A stretch of DNA of 64,000 nt from Bacteroidia bacterium (lineage in GTDB: Bacteria; Bacteroidota; Bacteroidia; B-17B0; Aurantibacillaceae): NCBI GenBank assembly GCA_014378485.1, contig JACMNO010000081.1, positions 29,383 to 93,382 on the forward strand. Direction: 5' to 3'. Below the pieces are notes generated by a model. It had not been told where the DNA came from and made no database searches. It saw only the letters and a list, made by a program, of their open reading frames with translations. Positions 30,255-40,701 of this stretch are shown piece after piece (within the stretch, counting starts at the first letter, position 1; the number at the start of each line of letters is the position of its first letter). The position numbers and the translations under genes were made by a program.

Positions 30255-31418
30255 TTGAAACATCGGGTACTACATATCATGACATGGGCGATACTGATGG
30301 TTTTTCCTGAATCATCACATGCTCAGTTGGACAGTATTGTGAAAGCCATTTCAGATACAGTAATCAATAAATTTATTGTTGATGATATTCCAAAAAAAAC
30401 ATTTAAAGATAAATTCATGTACCCTCATCGATGGTATATTAGACTGTTATTAAAACCAACGAATTCTGATTTTGATACCACCTATATTCTTAGCAGTAAA
30501 AAAAAACTAACGATAACCATACCAGTAAGCAAAAAATATTATGGTTTTAATTTATTCGATCACAGTAGCAGTAGTAAATTAAAATTCTTACCAAATAATT
30601 ATTATCACGTTGGTTTTAATTTTAGTAATATGTTTTTAACTTTTGGATTTGTTCCTAATATAAAGTTTGGGTCTAAGGAAGGCAGAGGGCCAACAAAAGC
30701 AGTTGACTTTCAATTGACCATTATTGGGAGAAGAGTCATCACTGATATTAATTACCAAAACTTTAAGGGTATGTATTCGCGGGATAATTCCGAATCACAA
30801 ACTATCGCGGTACGCCCTGATATCAAACTCATTTCCTATGGTGTAAATACAATGTTTGTGTTTAATTATAAAAAATATTCTCTCCGCGGGGCGTTTTCTT
30901 TCACGGATGTGCAAAGAAAAAGTTCCGGATCTTTAATGGCAGGTATATATCATTCTCATGTGGACTTTACCTGTGATGATTCAAGTTTTAATGCCCCTTT
31001 TGAACCTTCATTTTCAAAACTAATAAAAGACATGAATAAGATCACCGTAATAGTAATCGGATTAACCGGCGGATACGGATATACAATGGTGCATAAAAAA
31101 ATACTATTCAGTACCGCTATTAATTTCGGGGCAGGTGGTCAAAAATTAAATTACACTCTTTCAGATCGCCATATTCAAAATTTGCCATTGAACATGGCCA
31201 TACACCTTACTGCCAAAGCATCTCTAAGATATGATAACCTTCGGTTCTTCGTTGGCATACTGGCAACCTACGACAACAATTATTCTGCATTTGTTATGCA
31301 CTTTAATTCTTCTAATTATATGGGAAAAGCGGTTGCATTTGTCGGGTATCGTTTTAACCTTAAAAATAATGGAAGAAATATTCTTAAAGCATTGCGTTTA
31401 GTAGACTATAATAAGTGA
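30255..31418 (+). CDS. DUF4421 family protein, putative outer-membrane barrel
   Basis: 387 residues with a signal peptide ending SSHAQ. The body has the DUF4421 features: the early segment FKDKFMYPHRWYIRLL, then amphipathic strands such as YYHVGFNFSNMFLTFGFVP and TDINYQNFKGMY, ending FVGYRFNL. Two starts are possible: TTG at 30255 or ATG at 30279; the ATG still leaves a short signal peptide (MTWAILMVFPESSHAQ). The role is unknown; an outer-membrane location is inferred. Confidence 0.8.
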   Translation: MKHRVLHIMTWAILMVFPESSHAQLDSIVKAISDTVINKFIVDDIPKKTFKDKFMYPHRWYIRLLLKPTNSDFDTTYILSSKKKLTITIPVSKKYYGFNLFDHSSSSKLKFLPNNYYHVGFNFSNMFLTFGFVPNIKFGSKEGRGPTKAVDFQLTIIGRRVITDINYQNFKGMYSRDNSESQTIAVRPDIKLISYGVNTMFVFNYKKYSLRGAFSFTDVQRKSSGSLMAGIYHSHVDFTCDDSSFNAPFEPSFSKLIKDMNKITVIVIGLTGGYGYTMVHKKILFSTAINFGAGGQKLNYTLSDRHIQNLPLNMAIHLTAKASLRYDNLRFFVGILATYDNNYSAFVMHFNSSNYMGKAVAFVGYRFNLKNNGRNILKALRLVDYNK

Positions 31419-31510
31419 TTTGTGTAAAACAATTATAAAGTTATACAATGAATTTCGATTAAAAAATTTTCTTCTTTGTAATAAGAATATTATATAAACT
31501 AACTAAAAAC

Positions 31511-31516
31511 GGAGGG
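31511..31516 (+). promoter_or_regulatory. Unusual strong Shine-Dalgarno before the receiver gene
   Basis: GGAGGG five bases before the ATG at 31521. Most genes in this window lack any such sequence, as usual for Bacteroidota. Confidence 0.6.
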
Positions 31517-31520
31517 TCAA

Positions 31521-32012
31521 ATGCAAACGCAAGGAATCAATTTATTTATTGTAGATGATAATAAATTAGTATTGACTGATCTAAAATTATATTTACAAAA
31601 CAGATTCGGATCGGATCTTACTATATCTACTTTCAATAGTGGCGAAGATTGCTTAGAAAAGGTTAATGCTGACACAAACATAGTTATTCTTGATTATTTT
31701 TTGGGGGGCAAGAATGGCTTGGAAATACTAAAATTAATTAAAAACAAAAATCCTAAAACAGAAGTGATCATGATGTCAAGTAACGAAGATGTTGCATTGG
31801 CTATACAATCCTTCAGAAATGGGGCGTCAGATTATGTCATAAAAGGACATGGAGCTATCAGAAAAATAACCAAGTTGGTTTACAATATAATCACTGAACC
31901 AATCAGAATTATTGTAAGAGAATTTGGTGTTTCCAAATTCATGGCCATATTTCTTCTTACTTTTGTAATAATGGGTGTTGTAGTGGCAATTGTATTATAT
32001 AAGATGCCATAA
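31521..32012 (+). CDS. Membrane-anchored stand-alone response-regulator receiver
   Basis: 163 residues. A complete CheY-like receiver (1-125): acidic pair D12-D13, phospho-acceptor D58 in IVILDYFLGG, Ser86-Ser87 in MMSS, and K108 in YVIKG. A membrane helix (about 139-160) follows, with only three residues after it, so the receiver hangs on the cytoplasmic side. No DNA-binding or enzymatic output domain is present and no histidine kinase lies nearby. It may deliver a phosphorylation signal to a membrane partner. Neighbours (DUF4421, DUF748) are envelope proteins on the same strand. Confidence 0.85.
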   Translation: MQTQGINLFIVDDNKLVLTDLKLYLQNRFGSDLTISTFNSGEDCLEKVNADTNIVILDYFLGGKNGLEILKLIKNKNPKTEVIMMSSNEDVALAIQSFRNGASDYVIKGHGAIRKITKLVYNIITEPIRIIVREFGVSKFMAIFLLTFVIMGVVVAIVLYKMP

Positions 32013-32066
32013 CATCATTTTTAAAAAATCAATAAAAAAAGAGTAAGTTAGAGGATTTTAAAGATA

Positions 32067-34409
32067 ATGAAACATTTAATTTCCAAAATAAAAAAACCGC
32101 TGCTCATCATTTCGGGAATTGTATTTCTTGCTGTTTCATTGATCATCATTTTTATTTCACCAATTGCCAAATATCTTGTTGAAAAATATGATGTAAAATA
32201 CATAGGCCGGGAGGTAAAAATGGATTGGGCTTATGTTAATCCTTTTACAGGATATGTATATTTGGATGATCTTATAATTTACGAACAAAAAAGCGATAGT
32301 GTATTCCTTGAAATGAACGGAGTTGCGGCGCATTTTTCGATGACAAAATTATTTTCTAAAACTTACGAAATTGAATCGTTAAGCCTTGATGAGCCAGTCG
32401 GAAAAATAATTCAAATCAAAAAGCAGTTCAATTTTAGCGATATTATAGAACTTTTTTCTCCAAAAAAAAATAAAAAACCAAAAAAAGGGCCGGTTCACTT
32501 TAATTTACTCAATGCAGAAATTAAGGACGGAACTTTTTATTTCAGCGATCCTTTAACTCCAATAAACTATTCCATCATTCACGTTAATCTCAAAAGTGAT
32601 GGGAAGCTCTGGGATTCTGACACGATCAATGGAAAGCTATCTCTTCAATCAGGTATTGGAAAAGGAGATCTTGATGCTAATTTTATGATTAACATTAAAA
32701 CCCTCGATTATCGTTTTGGTGTGGATATCAGAAAATTTGACATGCTGGTACTGAAACAATATTTAAAAGATCTTTCGGAGTATGGGAATATTTCAACCAT
32801 ATTAGACGCTAATGTTAAAGGTAAAGGCAATTTTAAAAATAAACAAAGCATTGATGCCAAAGGACGAATAGCATTGAGTGATTTTCATTTTGGAAAAGAC
32901 TCATTAGAAGATTATGCTTCTTACGATAAACTTACTTTAGTAATTAATGAACTGGCTCCTGCAAAAAGAAAATACTTTTTTGATACAGTGAATCTCGAAA
33001 ATCCTTATTTCAAATATGAGAAATATGATCATCTTGATAATATTCAAAGGATGTTTGGTAAGAAAGGTTCTAAACTTAAAAACGCAAAAGCGAACCCGGA
33101 AAAATTTAACTTAATCATCGAATTATCAAAGTACATACAAATAATCTTCAAGAATTTTTTGAAAAGTGATTATAAAATCAAAAGTCTAACCGTTAAAAGT
33201 GGGAACTTTATTTTTAATGATTATTCTGTTAATGAGAAGTTCACTATTGCACTTAATCCTTTAAACATCGAGGCAGATTCAGTAGATAATACTCAACGAA
33301 GAGTTAAAGTAACAGTTAAAAGCGGTATTAAGCCCTATGGATCACTTGGTATTGTAGTGAGTATGAATCCAAAGAATAAAGAGGACTTTGATCTAACATA
33401 TAGATTTCATAAAATCCCTGCACCACTATTTAATCCGTACCTCCTTAAATTCACTTCATTTCCGCTCGACAGGGGAACAATTGAATTAACCGGTAATTGG
33501 AATTTTAGTAATAATTTTCTTCAAAGCACAAACCATTTTATTGCCATAGACCCACGTTTAGGAAATAAGATGAAAAAAGAAAATTCCCGATCAATTCCAA
33601 TGCCACTAATCATGGCATTTATTAGAGAAAGGGGTAATGTTATCGATTACAAAATTCCAATCACCGGAGATTTAAAAAACCCGCGTTTTCATATATCAGA
33701 TATAGTATTTGATCTTTTAAAGAATATTTTAATTAAACCACCAACTACCTTATACGGCTTTGAGGTTAGAAACACAGAGAGAGATGTGGAAAAATTTCTT
33801 ACATTAAAGTGGGAATTGCGTCAAACAAAGCTTGATGACGACCAGGATAATTTATTATCGAAAATTGTTCGATTATTAAAAGAGAATCCGCAGGCAAATA
33901 TTACAATACATCCTCAGCAATACACTGAAAAAGAAAAAGAATATATATTATTTTTTGAAGCAAAGAAAAAATATTTTTTAACCCATGATGGAAAAAAAGG
34001 AAATTCGATTTCTGAGGATGACTCTTTAATTATTGAAAAAATGTCAATCAAAGATTCCACGTTTGTAAGATATTTAAATCGTGCTATAAAAGACAGTATG
34101 ATTTATACTGTGCAGGACAAATGCTATCTTCTATTAGGAAAATCCCTGATCGATAAAAAATACAAAAATCAGATGCAGGAAAGAAAACTACTTGTCGAAA
34201 ATTATTTTAAGGAAGGTGAAGTTAAAAAACAAGTTCATTTTATTGAAGCTGACAATGTGGTTCCGCGAAATAGTTACTCTTTTTATAAAATAAACTATAA
34301 AGGTGAAATGCCTGAATCACTGAAAGAGGCTTTTGAAAAACTCTATGAAATAGATAACAAACCACCAAGAAAAAAGTATTTTATGTTTCGCAAAAGAGCT
34401 GAAAAATAG
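32067..34409 (+). CDS. DUF748/AsmA-like envelope protein
   Basis: 780 residues: cytoplasmic Lys-rich start, one membrane helix (12-35), then a long periplasmic beta-rich domain. The opening after the helix (KYLVEKYDVKYIGREVKMDWAYVNPFTGYVYLDDL) and later GDLKNPRF segment resemble DUF748, which belongs to the AsmA-like group thought to bridge membranes for lipid transport. A mixed helical C-terminal region (about 570-760) resembles the OmpA-like tail often joined to DUF748. 54 bases after the receiver gene and likely cotranscribed. Confidence 0.75.
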   Translation: MKHLISKIKKPLLIISGIVFLAVSLIIIFISPIAKYLVEKYDVKYIGREVKMDWAYVNPFTGYVYLDDLIIYEQKSDSVFLEMNGVAAHFSMTKLFSKTYEIESLSLDEPVGKIIQIKKQFNFSDIIELFSPKKNKKPKKGPVHFNLLNAEIKDGTFYFSDPLTPINYSIIHVNLKSDGKLWDSDTINGKLSLQSGIGKGDLDANFMINIKTLDYRFGVDIRKFDMLVLKQYLKDLSEYGNISTILDANVKGKGNFKNKQSIDAKGRIALSDFHFGKDSLEDYASYDKLTLVINELAPAKRKYFFDTVNLENPYFKYEKYDHLDNIQRMFGKKGSKLKNAKANPEKFNLIIELSKYIQIIFKNFLKSDYKIKSLTVKSGNFIFNDYSVNEKFTIALNPLNIEADSVDNTQRRVKVTVKSGIKPYGSLGIVVSMNPKNKEDFDLTYRFHKIPAPLFNPYLLKFTSFPLDRGTIELTGNWNFSNNFLQSTNHFIAIDPRLGNKMKKENSRSIPMPLIMAFIRERGNVIDYKIPITGDLKNPRFHISDIVFDLLKNILIKPPTTLYGFEVRNTERDVEKFLTLKWELRQTKLDDDQDNLLSKIVRLLKENPQANITIHPQQYTEKEKEYILFFEAKKKYFLTHDGKKGNSISEDDSLIIEKMSIKDSTFVRYLNRAIKDSMIYTVQDKCYLLLGKSLIDKKYKNQMQERKLLVENYFKEGEVKKQVHFIEADNVVPRNSYSFYKINYKGEMPESLKEAFEKLYEIDNKPPRKKYFMFRKRAEK

Positions 34410-34496
34410 ATGACGTTCTTAATTTTTCTAACTTCAGAATCTAGTTAATGAAAAACGAAATCCGCTAAATGTCGAAAATTATATAAACCTAAAAAA

Positions 34497-37103
34497 TTAC
34501 CTGTCAAGTAACTTTAGGCATTTCAAAAGGTCTATGCCTTTTCCTAATATCGGAGCAAACAAATCACCCTTCTTTTCTATTCGCTTTAATGCATTATATA
34601 TGTTGAAATCGTTAGGGCTTAAACCCGGCTTCACCTCATTCCAGCTAAGCGGCATGGACACCGTTGCGCCATTCGCGGGACGCAAACTGTAAACAGAAGA
34701 AATGGTTTGTCCACGCCGGTTTTGCAAATGATCCAGGTAGATCATCTTGTTCCCTCGCTTTTTTAAATTTCTTTCAAGACTTGTAAATTTTGGTAATTCT
34801 TCTTGGACCAAGATGCAAACAAGATGTGCAAAATCTTTTAGCTGATCATACGTGTACTTCTTCTTGGTTGGCACATACACATGAATACCAGTTGCTGCCG
34901 AAGTTTTACAATATGATATAACCCCAGCTCTTTTAAAAACAGACTGAACCACATTGGCCGTTTCAATTACCTGCTCAAATGTATTTTTTTCAGATGGGTC
35001 AATATCGATTATAAGATAATCCGGTTTATCCAGTTTTTGAATGGTTGAATGCCATGGATTAATTTCTATACATCCTAAATTATTAAGATAGGCAAGCGTG
35101 GCGGCATTATTGCAGAGAATATAATTAACATCTTTATTGGTTGACTCAGAAAATATGCTTTGACTTTTAACCCAATCAGGGGCTTCAACACCTGCATCTT
35201 TATGAAAAAACCCTGAATCCTTAATGCCATTCGGATTTCTCTTTAATGATTCAGGCCGGTCTTTCAAATAAGGCAGTATGTACTTAGAAATACTTTGATA
35301 ATAGTTTATCACATCCCCTTTTGTGATTTTTTCGTTTGGCCAAAACACTTTATTAAGATTGGTGGTCTTTACTTTTATCCTTCCAAAAGAAATAGTGTCG
35401 CCACCATTCTCCAATTCCTTTTTAGGTTTAACAACCGTTTTCTTTTTCAGTGCCGGTTTAGTTTTAACAGTCTTTTCCGGTTTAATTATTTTCACATCTT
35501 TAGTCGTTACTTCTTTTGATTTTTTGTCTTCTCTTAATCTTAAAAAAACAGGATGTCTCAGGTGTCCGTCTCTTGTCCATTCGGTATATTTTATTTCACA
35601 CACTAATAAAGGTTTAATCCAGGTAACCGTCATATTTGTTTTAACCTTTGTTTTAATTGGTGATTTTTTTTGGATCAAAGGCTTCATCAATTTGCTCAAT
35701 TTTTCCAAGTCATTTGTATCAAAGCCGGAACCTGTATGTCCAATGTAAACCAATTCCTTTTCCCTCCATACACCTAACACTAATGCACCAAAATGTTTAC
35801 GACCACCAGTTGGTTCAGTAAATCCTGTGATGATCGCCTCCAGCGTTTTATGATTTTTTATTTTTAACCATTGACTGGTTCTTACACCCGGAAAATAAAT
35901 CGAATTAGCATCTTTTGCCATAATTCCTTCCAAGTCGTTCTTAACCGCCAAATTAAAAAACTCGATTCCCTGTTCTTCAATGTGATCTGAATATTTAATG
36001 ACCGGATTATTTGTGGGAAGTAATAATTTTAAAAGTTTTTTCCGGTTCCTTAATGTGAGTGAACAAACGTCTTGCCCTTTTAATGAAAGAAAATCAAATA
36101 CCCTAAATTCAATCGGATCTGTTGTGTTATTTTCATAATACTGGAGTCCTTGGAAACTGGATTTTCCATTCTCATCCATCACCACTACTTCACCATCCAA
36201 TACCGCATGGATGTTTAATTTCTTTAAAGCATCTACAATAATAGGATAAGAATAATTAAATGTATTTCCATTGCGGGAATACAAACTAACCTCTTTTTCA
36301 TTTACTTCGGCAATAGCACGATAACCGTCCCATTTTATTTCATAGATCCATTCCTTATCATCAAATGGTTTATCCGTTCCCTTGGCCAGCATCGGCCTAA
36401 TATACTCGCTCAGTTTGCTAGTCTTGCCTGGCAAAAAGCGAGTGTTCTTTTTTTTTATTGATTGCTTCACCTCCAATGGGTCAGATTTTTTTTGAGCTGC
36501 CTTAACCTTAATTGCAGGAACACTTTTTCCGTTTTTACTAAGCCATTGATTGATCGGAGAACTTTTTAGCGTGTACTCTTCGCTGTTATATTCCTCATTC
36601 ACCGCATATTCATCATTGTGCTTAATCAGCAGCCAGGCGTTTTCCTGCTTACCTTTTAATTTTATTAAAGCAAACTCTCCTTTTAATTTTTTTCCATATA
36701 GCTTGAACTTAATGCTGCCAGATTGAATCCCTGCTTTTAATTTTTTTTCAGCTGTCTTCTTATCAGAATTTTCTAGATCAGAAAATTCACCTTCATCCCA
36801 TATCTCAACAATACCGGCGCCATAATTTCCTTCAGGAATTATTCCAGCGAAGCTTTTATAATTATAAGGGTGATCTTCCACCATCATCGCCAGTCTCTTG
36901 TCTTTTGAATTTAAGGAGGGGCCTTTAGGAACAGCCCAGCTTTTTAATACTCCGTCAATTTCCAAACGAAAATCATAATGCAGGTGTGAAGCTTTATGTC
37001 TTTGTATAACAAATGCCAGTTTCGATTTGGACTTTGTTAATCCGCCAGATGGCTCAGGCGTACTTTTAAAATCTCGTTTTTTATTATATACCAGTAAACC
37101 CAT
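34497..37103 (-). CDS. ligD: ATP-dependent DNA ligase D (phosphoesterase-ligase-polymerase)
   Basis: Repairs double-strand breaks by non-homologous end joining with Ku. 868 residues in the order: 3'-phosphoesterase (about 10-165, with the KASHLHYDFRLE and VEDHP motifs), ATP-dependent ligase (about 230-540, adenylated Lys257 in YEIKWDGYRA), a Lys-rich linker (540-570), and a primase-like polymerase domain (about 575-868) with the metal-binding DID in LIIDIDPSE. All three activities look intact. It follows ku by three bases in a two-gene operon. Confidence 0.96.
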   Translation of the reverse strand: MGLLVYNKKRDFKSTPEPSGGLTKSKSKLAFVIQRHKASHLHYDFRLEIDGVLKSWAVPKGPSLNSKDKRLAMMVEDHPYNYKSFAGIIPEGNYGAGIVEIWDEGEFSDLENSDKKTAEKKLKAGIQSGSIKFKLYGKKLKGEFALIKLKGKQENAWLLIKHNDEYAVNEEYNSEEYTLKSSPINQWLSKNGKSVPAIKVKAAQKKSDPLEVKQSIKKKNTRFLPGKTSKLSEYIRPMLAKGTDKPFDDKEWIYEIKWDGYRAIAEVNEKEVSLYSRNGNTFNYSYPIIVDALKKLNIHAVLDGEVVVMDENGKSSFQGLQYYENNTTDPIEFRVFDFLSLKGQDVCSLTLRNRKKLLKLLLPTNNPVIKYSDHIEEQGIEFFNLAVKNDLEGIMAKDANSIYFPGVRTSQWLKIKNHKTLEAIITGFTEPTGGRKHFGALVLGVWREKELVYIGHTGSGFDTNDLEKLSKLMKPLIQKKSPIKTKVKTNMTVTWIKPLLVCEIKYTEWTRDGHLRHPVFLRLREDKKSKEVTTKDVKIIKPEKTVKTKPALKKKTVVKPKKELENGGDTISFGRIKVKTTNLNKVFWPNEKITKGDVINYYQSISKYILPYLKDRPESLKRNPNGIKDSGFFHKDAGVEAPDWVKSQSIFSESTNKDVNYILCNNAATLAYLNNLGCIEINPWHSTIQKLDKPDYLIIDIDPSEKNTFEQVIETANVVQSVFKRAGVISYCKTSAATGIHVYVPTKKKYTYDQLKDFAHLVCILVQEELPKFTSLERNLKKRGNKMIYLDHLQNRRGQTISSVYSLRPANGATVSMPLSWNEVKPGLSPNDFNIYNALKRIEKKGDLFAPILGKGIDLLKCLKLLDR

Positions 37104-37106
37104 AGT

Positions 37107-37895
37107 TTAAGATGCTTTTTTTCGTTGGGTCGTAAGGCTTGCTTTTAACTGATCCATTAGATCCTTAGATTTACTGTACACCACTTTCATTTTCGGCTCT
37201 TTTACTTTAACACCTTTCGCCTTCGCTTTAATAACCTTCATTAATTCTGAACTATAGGTATCCTTGTATTTTTTAATATTAAATTTTCCAGAGAGTTGAT
37301 CAATTAGCATCATAGCCATTTTAAGTTCTGTTGCTTTAACCGTACTTTTTTCTGGAAGCGTCAATTCATCTGTTTTTCTAATCTCTTCTTCAAAACGAAT
37401 TCGGTTAAGGATGATGACATTTTCGTTGGCTTTTAAAATGGCTAATGTCTCTTTACTTCTCATTACAAAAGTGGCAATTCCTACTTTCTTACTTTTCTGC
37501 AAAGCTTTCCGGAACAAGGCATAAGCCCTGGTGCCAGACTTATCGGGTTCCAGATAATAAGGTGTTTCATAATAAACGCTTTCAATATCAACTTCATTAA
37601 CAAACTCCGTTATCTCAATGGTTTTTGTTTTTTTTGCGCTGGCCCTTTCAAAATCTTTTTCGTCTAACACAACATAATCATCATTTGGTAATTTGTAGCC
37701 TTTTACAATATTTTCCCAGGCAACTTCTTTTCCTGTTTTTTCATTCACCCGTTTGAACTTAATATGTGACAGATCTTTTTTATCCAACATATCCAAATCA
37801 AGATTGCTTGTTTCTGTTGCGCTATATATTTTGACAGGAATATTTACTAATCCAAATCCGATTGAACCTGTCCAAATTGGTCTCATGATTTTCAA
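37107..37895 (-). CDS. ku: Ku protein, non-homologous end joining
   Basis: Ring-forming homodimer that binds DNA ends and recruits LigD. 262 residues beginning [24 protein letters not shown], the diagnostic bacterial Ku N-terminus, with the central KTIEITEFV and [16 protein letters not shown] segments and a basic C-terminal tail. First gene of the ku-ligD operon; such pairs are usually used in stationary phase. Confidence 0.97.
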   Translation of the reverse strand: MKIMRPIWTGSIGFGLVNIPVKIYSATETSNLDLDMLDKKDLSHIKFKRVNEKTGKEVAWENIVKGYKLPNDDYVVLDEKDFERASAKKTKTIEITEFVNEVDIESVYYETPYYLEPDKSGTRAYALFRKALQKSKKVGIATFVMRSKETLAILKANENVIILNRIRFEEEIRKTDELTLPEKSTVKATELKMAMMLIDQLSGKFNIKKYKDTYSSELMKVIKAKAKGVKVKEPKMKVVYSKSKDLMDQLKASLTTQRKKAS

Positions 37896-38041
37896 TTTAT
37901 GTGTCTCACAAAAATGCTATCAAAAACAACTTTATACATTATAAGACTCATAAAATAATATTACATATATCTATTCGTTTTTATTATAGAGCATAAAACA
38001 AAAAACATGATTTTTGTAATATTCATAGTTGTTTTATTTAG

Positions 38042-38049
38042 TAAATTTG
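38042..38049 (+). promoter_or_regulatory. Candidate -7 promoter element
   Basis: TAAATTTG matches TAnnTTTG, 34 bases before the ATG at 38084. A TTTTTG at 38011-38016 is 25 bases upstream, slightly too far for a typical -33 box. Confidence 0.45.
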
Positions 38050-38083
38050 CAGAACTATCCCAAAATCAATTATCATCTTTTGA

Positions 38084-38710
38084 ATGTATCGCCATCTTTT
38101 TTTACTTACTATTTTAATTCAGGTTTTTTCAGTCAGCTCTCAAAACTCTAATGAAGAGAAAAGTCCAACGGCGCGGTTTCTTGTAAAAAGGAATTATATA
38201 TTTCCTGATTCGATTCCATCAGCTATCGATGAAAAGAACAAAAGATGGCCTGATACTTTATATTACAACACAACCTATGTTTCAAGGCTTTTAGGTTCGC
38301 CTACAGTGCCAATTTCATTCAGCAGAATAGAATACATTGATGGCAAATACGAGGTAAGTCCAACTATAAGTATTGGCCTTGGCTATACATGGTTTACAGG
38401 AAATTTTATTTTTAATGAAAATGATAAAATTACGGTCGACCCCAAACTCTTTTTTGGTTTAGTTGGTGATGTTGGTCTTCAGAATGATTTCAGTTTTAAT
38501 AAACTCGCTGGTATTTTCGCCGGAGGATTTGTTGGCTTTGGAAACTTCTCATTATTTGCAGGCTATGATTTTATCACCCATTCGCCATCCATAGGATTAG
38601 GCGGACGAATAGATCTCTATACGGTGTCTCAAAACTTCTTGCGCCCCATTGGAAAAGTACGGGAGTTAAGAAAACATAAAAAAATTGCTACTCCAATAGC
38701 TGATGAATAG
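38084..38710 (+). CDS. Hypothetical exported protein, possible small beta-barrel
   Basis: 208 residues with a signal peptide (to about residue 20, SVSSQ). The middle and end hold several Gly/Phe-rich amphipathic strands (SIGLGYTWFTGNFIF, FGLVGDVGLQNDFSF, IGLGGRIDLY), suggesting an outer-membrane barrel. Not assigned to a family. It precedes the stress-protein run on the same strand. Confidence 0.65.
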   Translation: MYRHLFLLTILIQVFSVSSQNSNEEKSPTARFLVKRNYIFPDSIPSAIDEKNKRWPDTLYYNTTYVSRLLGSPTVPISFSRIEYIDGKYEVSPTISIGLGYTWFTGNFIFNENDKITVDPKLFFGLVGDVGLQNDFSFNKLAGIFAGGFVGFGNFSLFAGYDFITHSPSIGLGGRIDLYTVSQNFLRPIGKVRELRKHKKIATPIADE

Positions 38711-38817
38711 TTATAGTTTTAGTTCAAAATCATTGAATAATGTAACTTCTTTAAAAAAACATGTAACGATTTTTTACAAAAGCAATACACCTTTGAGGCT
38801 CAATCAAAATTATACTT

Positions 38818-39027
38818 ATGAAAGGCTTAGGAATTGCACTCATCGTCATAGGCATTGCGCTAATGATCTTCACAGGATTTAACTTTGTGACAGAAGAAAA
38901 AGTTGTAGATGTTGGTCCACTGGAAATTACTAAAGACAATAATCATCCGGTAAAATGGTCACCGATCATTGGAGGAATAATCCTGGCAAGTGGTATTGTT
39001 GTTTTACTAGTTAAAAAAAAATCATAA
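38818..39027 (+). CDS. Small two-helix membrane protein (DUF3185-like)
   Basis: 69 residues: helix 1 (about 4-23), a short periplasmic or cytoplasmic loop EEKVVDVGPLEITKDNNHPV, then helix 2 (about 46-64) with WSPIIGGIILASG. The loop between two Gly-rich helices resembles DUF3185-type proteins. The next gene starts two bases on. Function unknown. Confidence 0.7.
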   Translation: MKGLGIALIVIGIALMIFTGFNFVTEEKVVDVGPLEITKDNNHPVKWSPIIGGIILASGIVVLLVKKKS

Positions 39028-39028
39028 T

Positions 39029-39811
39029 ATGAAAAAATATTCCCTTGGTATTATTTGCAGCATGATTATTCTTTGCTCTTGCGTTTCAAAAAAGAAATTT
39101 AAAAGCGAACAAGTCCGGGTAAAAGACCTTCAAAGCGACAGTACCGGAACGCATAATAAGTTGAACGAATGTTATTCGACAGTTGGTATGTTACAGAAAG
39201 AAAAAGAAAACATAACGAATGATCTGCAAAGCCTTTCTTCCCGTTCAAAAGAATCAATTGCCAACTCCCAAATGACTATAGCTGAACAAGCAAAGAGGTT
39301 AAAAGATCTTCAGGAGTTAATTCAAGGGCAAAAAGACGTGATGAATAAATTGAAGAAAACAATAGCTGATGCATTGGTTAATTTTAAACCGGATGAACTA
39401 ACCGTATCTGTAAAAGACGGTAAAATTTATGTGTCACTGCAGGAAAAACTATTATTCAAATCAGGAAGCGATGTGGTAGATCCTAAAGGAAAAGAAGCAT
39501 TGAAATCTGTAGCAGATGTTCTAAATAAAAATCAGGATATTACAATCCTTATTGAGGGTCATACAGACTCTATTCCTATGAAAGGACGTTTTGATGATAA
39601 CTGGGCATTAAGTGCTGCGCGGGCTAACTCTATTGTAAGAATCTTAACAAATATGTATACCGTTGATGCCCGACGCGTGACCGCTGCAGGGCGTGGTGAA
39701 TTTTACCCATTAACAACAAACAGTACTCCGGAAGGAAGATCTAAAAACCGAAGAACTGAAATTATCCTGTCTCCTAACCTGAACGAACTTTTTAAATTAC
39801 TTAACCAATAA
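39029..39811 (+). CDS. OmpA-family peptidoglycan-binding lipoprotein
   Basis: 260 residues: lipoprotein signal with Cys18 (ILCSCVSKKKF), a coiled-coil segment (about 25-115), and a C-terminal OmpA domain (about 135-250) with LFKSGSDVVDPKG, ILIEGHTDSIPM and the SKNRRTEIIL motif. Anchored in a membrane by lipid and in the wall by OmpA. Cotranscribed with the small membrane protein before it. Confidence 0.9.
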   Translation: MKKYSLGIICSMIILCSCVSKKKFKSEQVRVKDLQSDSTGTHNKLNECYSTVGMLQKEKENITNDLQSLSSRSKESIANSQMTIAEQAKRLKDLQELIQGQKDVMNKLKKTIADALVNFKPDELTVSVKDGKIYVSLQEKLLFKSGSDVVDPKGKEALKSVADVLNKNQDITILIEGHTDSIPMKGRFDDNWALSAARANSIVRILTNMYTVDARRVTAAGRGEFYPLTTNSTPEGRSKNRRTEIILSPNLNELFKLLNQ

Positions 39812-39940
39812 GTTATTAATTTACTATTATAAATGTTAATCAGTGAATGATATAAATTAACCTCAAACTGATGTAATACATTCAATTTATCCAAAACTCA
39901 TATTTGTAAAATAAAAAGTAATCACCATAAACCAAAAATT

Positions 39941-40129
39941 ATGAAAACGACCACTGAATTAAAAGGGAACTGGAATGAGCTAAAAGGAAAGCTAAAGCAA
40001 AAATTTGCTATTCTGACTGATAATGACTTATTATTAGTAGATGGAAAAGAAGATGAATTGTTGGGGCGCCTTCAGGCTAAATTAGGAAAAACAAAAGAAG
40101 AAATTCAAAATCTGATCTCAAAAATATAA
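39941..40129 (+). CDS. CsbD-family stress protein
   Basis: 62 residues with the CsbD pattern: [17 protein letters not shown], then [21 protein letters not shown]. In other bacteria CsbD-type proteins are induced by general or envelope stress. It opens a run of small stress-type genes that share direction and short gaps. Confidence 0.9.
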   Translation: MKTTTELKGNWNELKGKLKQKFAILTDNDLLLVDGKEDELLGRLQAKLGKTKEEIQNLISKI

Positions 40130-40166
40130 ACTAAAAATAAAAAAACAATAACCTCAAAATTCAATT

Positions 40167-40607
40167 ATGAAAAAATCAATTTTTATCATGGCCCTTTCAA
40201 CACTAAGCATTGGGTTAACATTATCAAGCTGCGGTTCATCTCCTGAAAAAGTGGAAAACGCCAAAGAAGATGTTGCGGAAGCACAACAGGATTTGGAAAA
40301 AGCAAAAGCTGATTATGTAGAAGAATATGCTAAATTCAAATTAGAATCAGAACAGAGAATTACCGAAAACGATAAGAACCTCGCAGATTTAAAGGCCAGC
40401 AGTGCTAAAATGAAAAAAGAGGTCAAAGCAGATTATGATAAAAAAGTTGCTGAACTTGAAATGAGGAATGAAAACCTGAAAGTAAAAGTTAGAGATTACA
40501 AAGATGATGATCACGATAAATGGGAAGCATTCAAACGTGAATTTAATCATGATATGGATGAACTTGGGCAATCGTTCAAGGATATGTCAAAAAATAATGT
40601 AAAATAA
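40167..40607 (+). CDS. Coiled-coil lipoprotein
   Basis: 146 residues: lipoprotein signal with Cys22 (LTLSSCGSSPEK) and then one continuous highly charged helix (about 28-140) rich in Lys, Glu and Asp, predicted to form a coiled coil. Function unknown; the size and position suggest an envelope stress protein related in style to Lpp-like spacers. Confidence 0.75.
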   Translation: MKKSIFIMALSTLSIGLTLSSCGSSPEKVENAKEDVAEAQQDLEKAKADYVEEYAKFKLESEQRITENDKNLADLKASSAKMKKEVKADYDKKVAELEMRNENLKVKVRDYKDDDHDKWEAFKREFNHDMDELGQSFKDMSKNNVK

Positions 40608-40701
40608 TTGTAATAAAGTCTTCATACTAACAATTGAACGCGTCTTTTACTTACAATAATTTTACTACAGGAAACAAATAAATAAAAATAAAAAAATCAT
40701 T

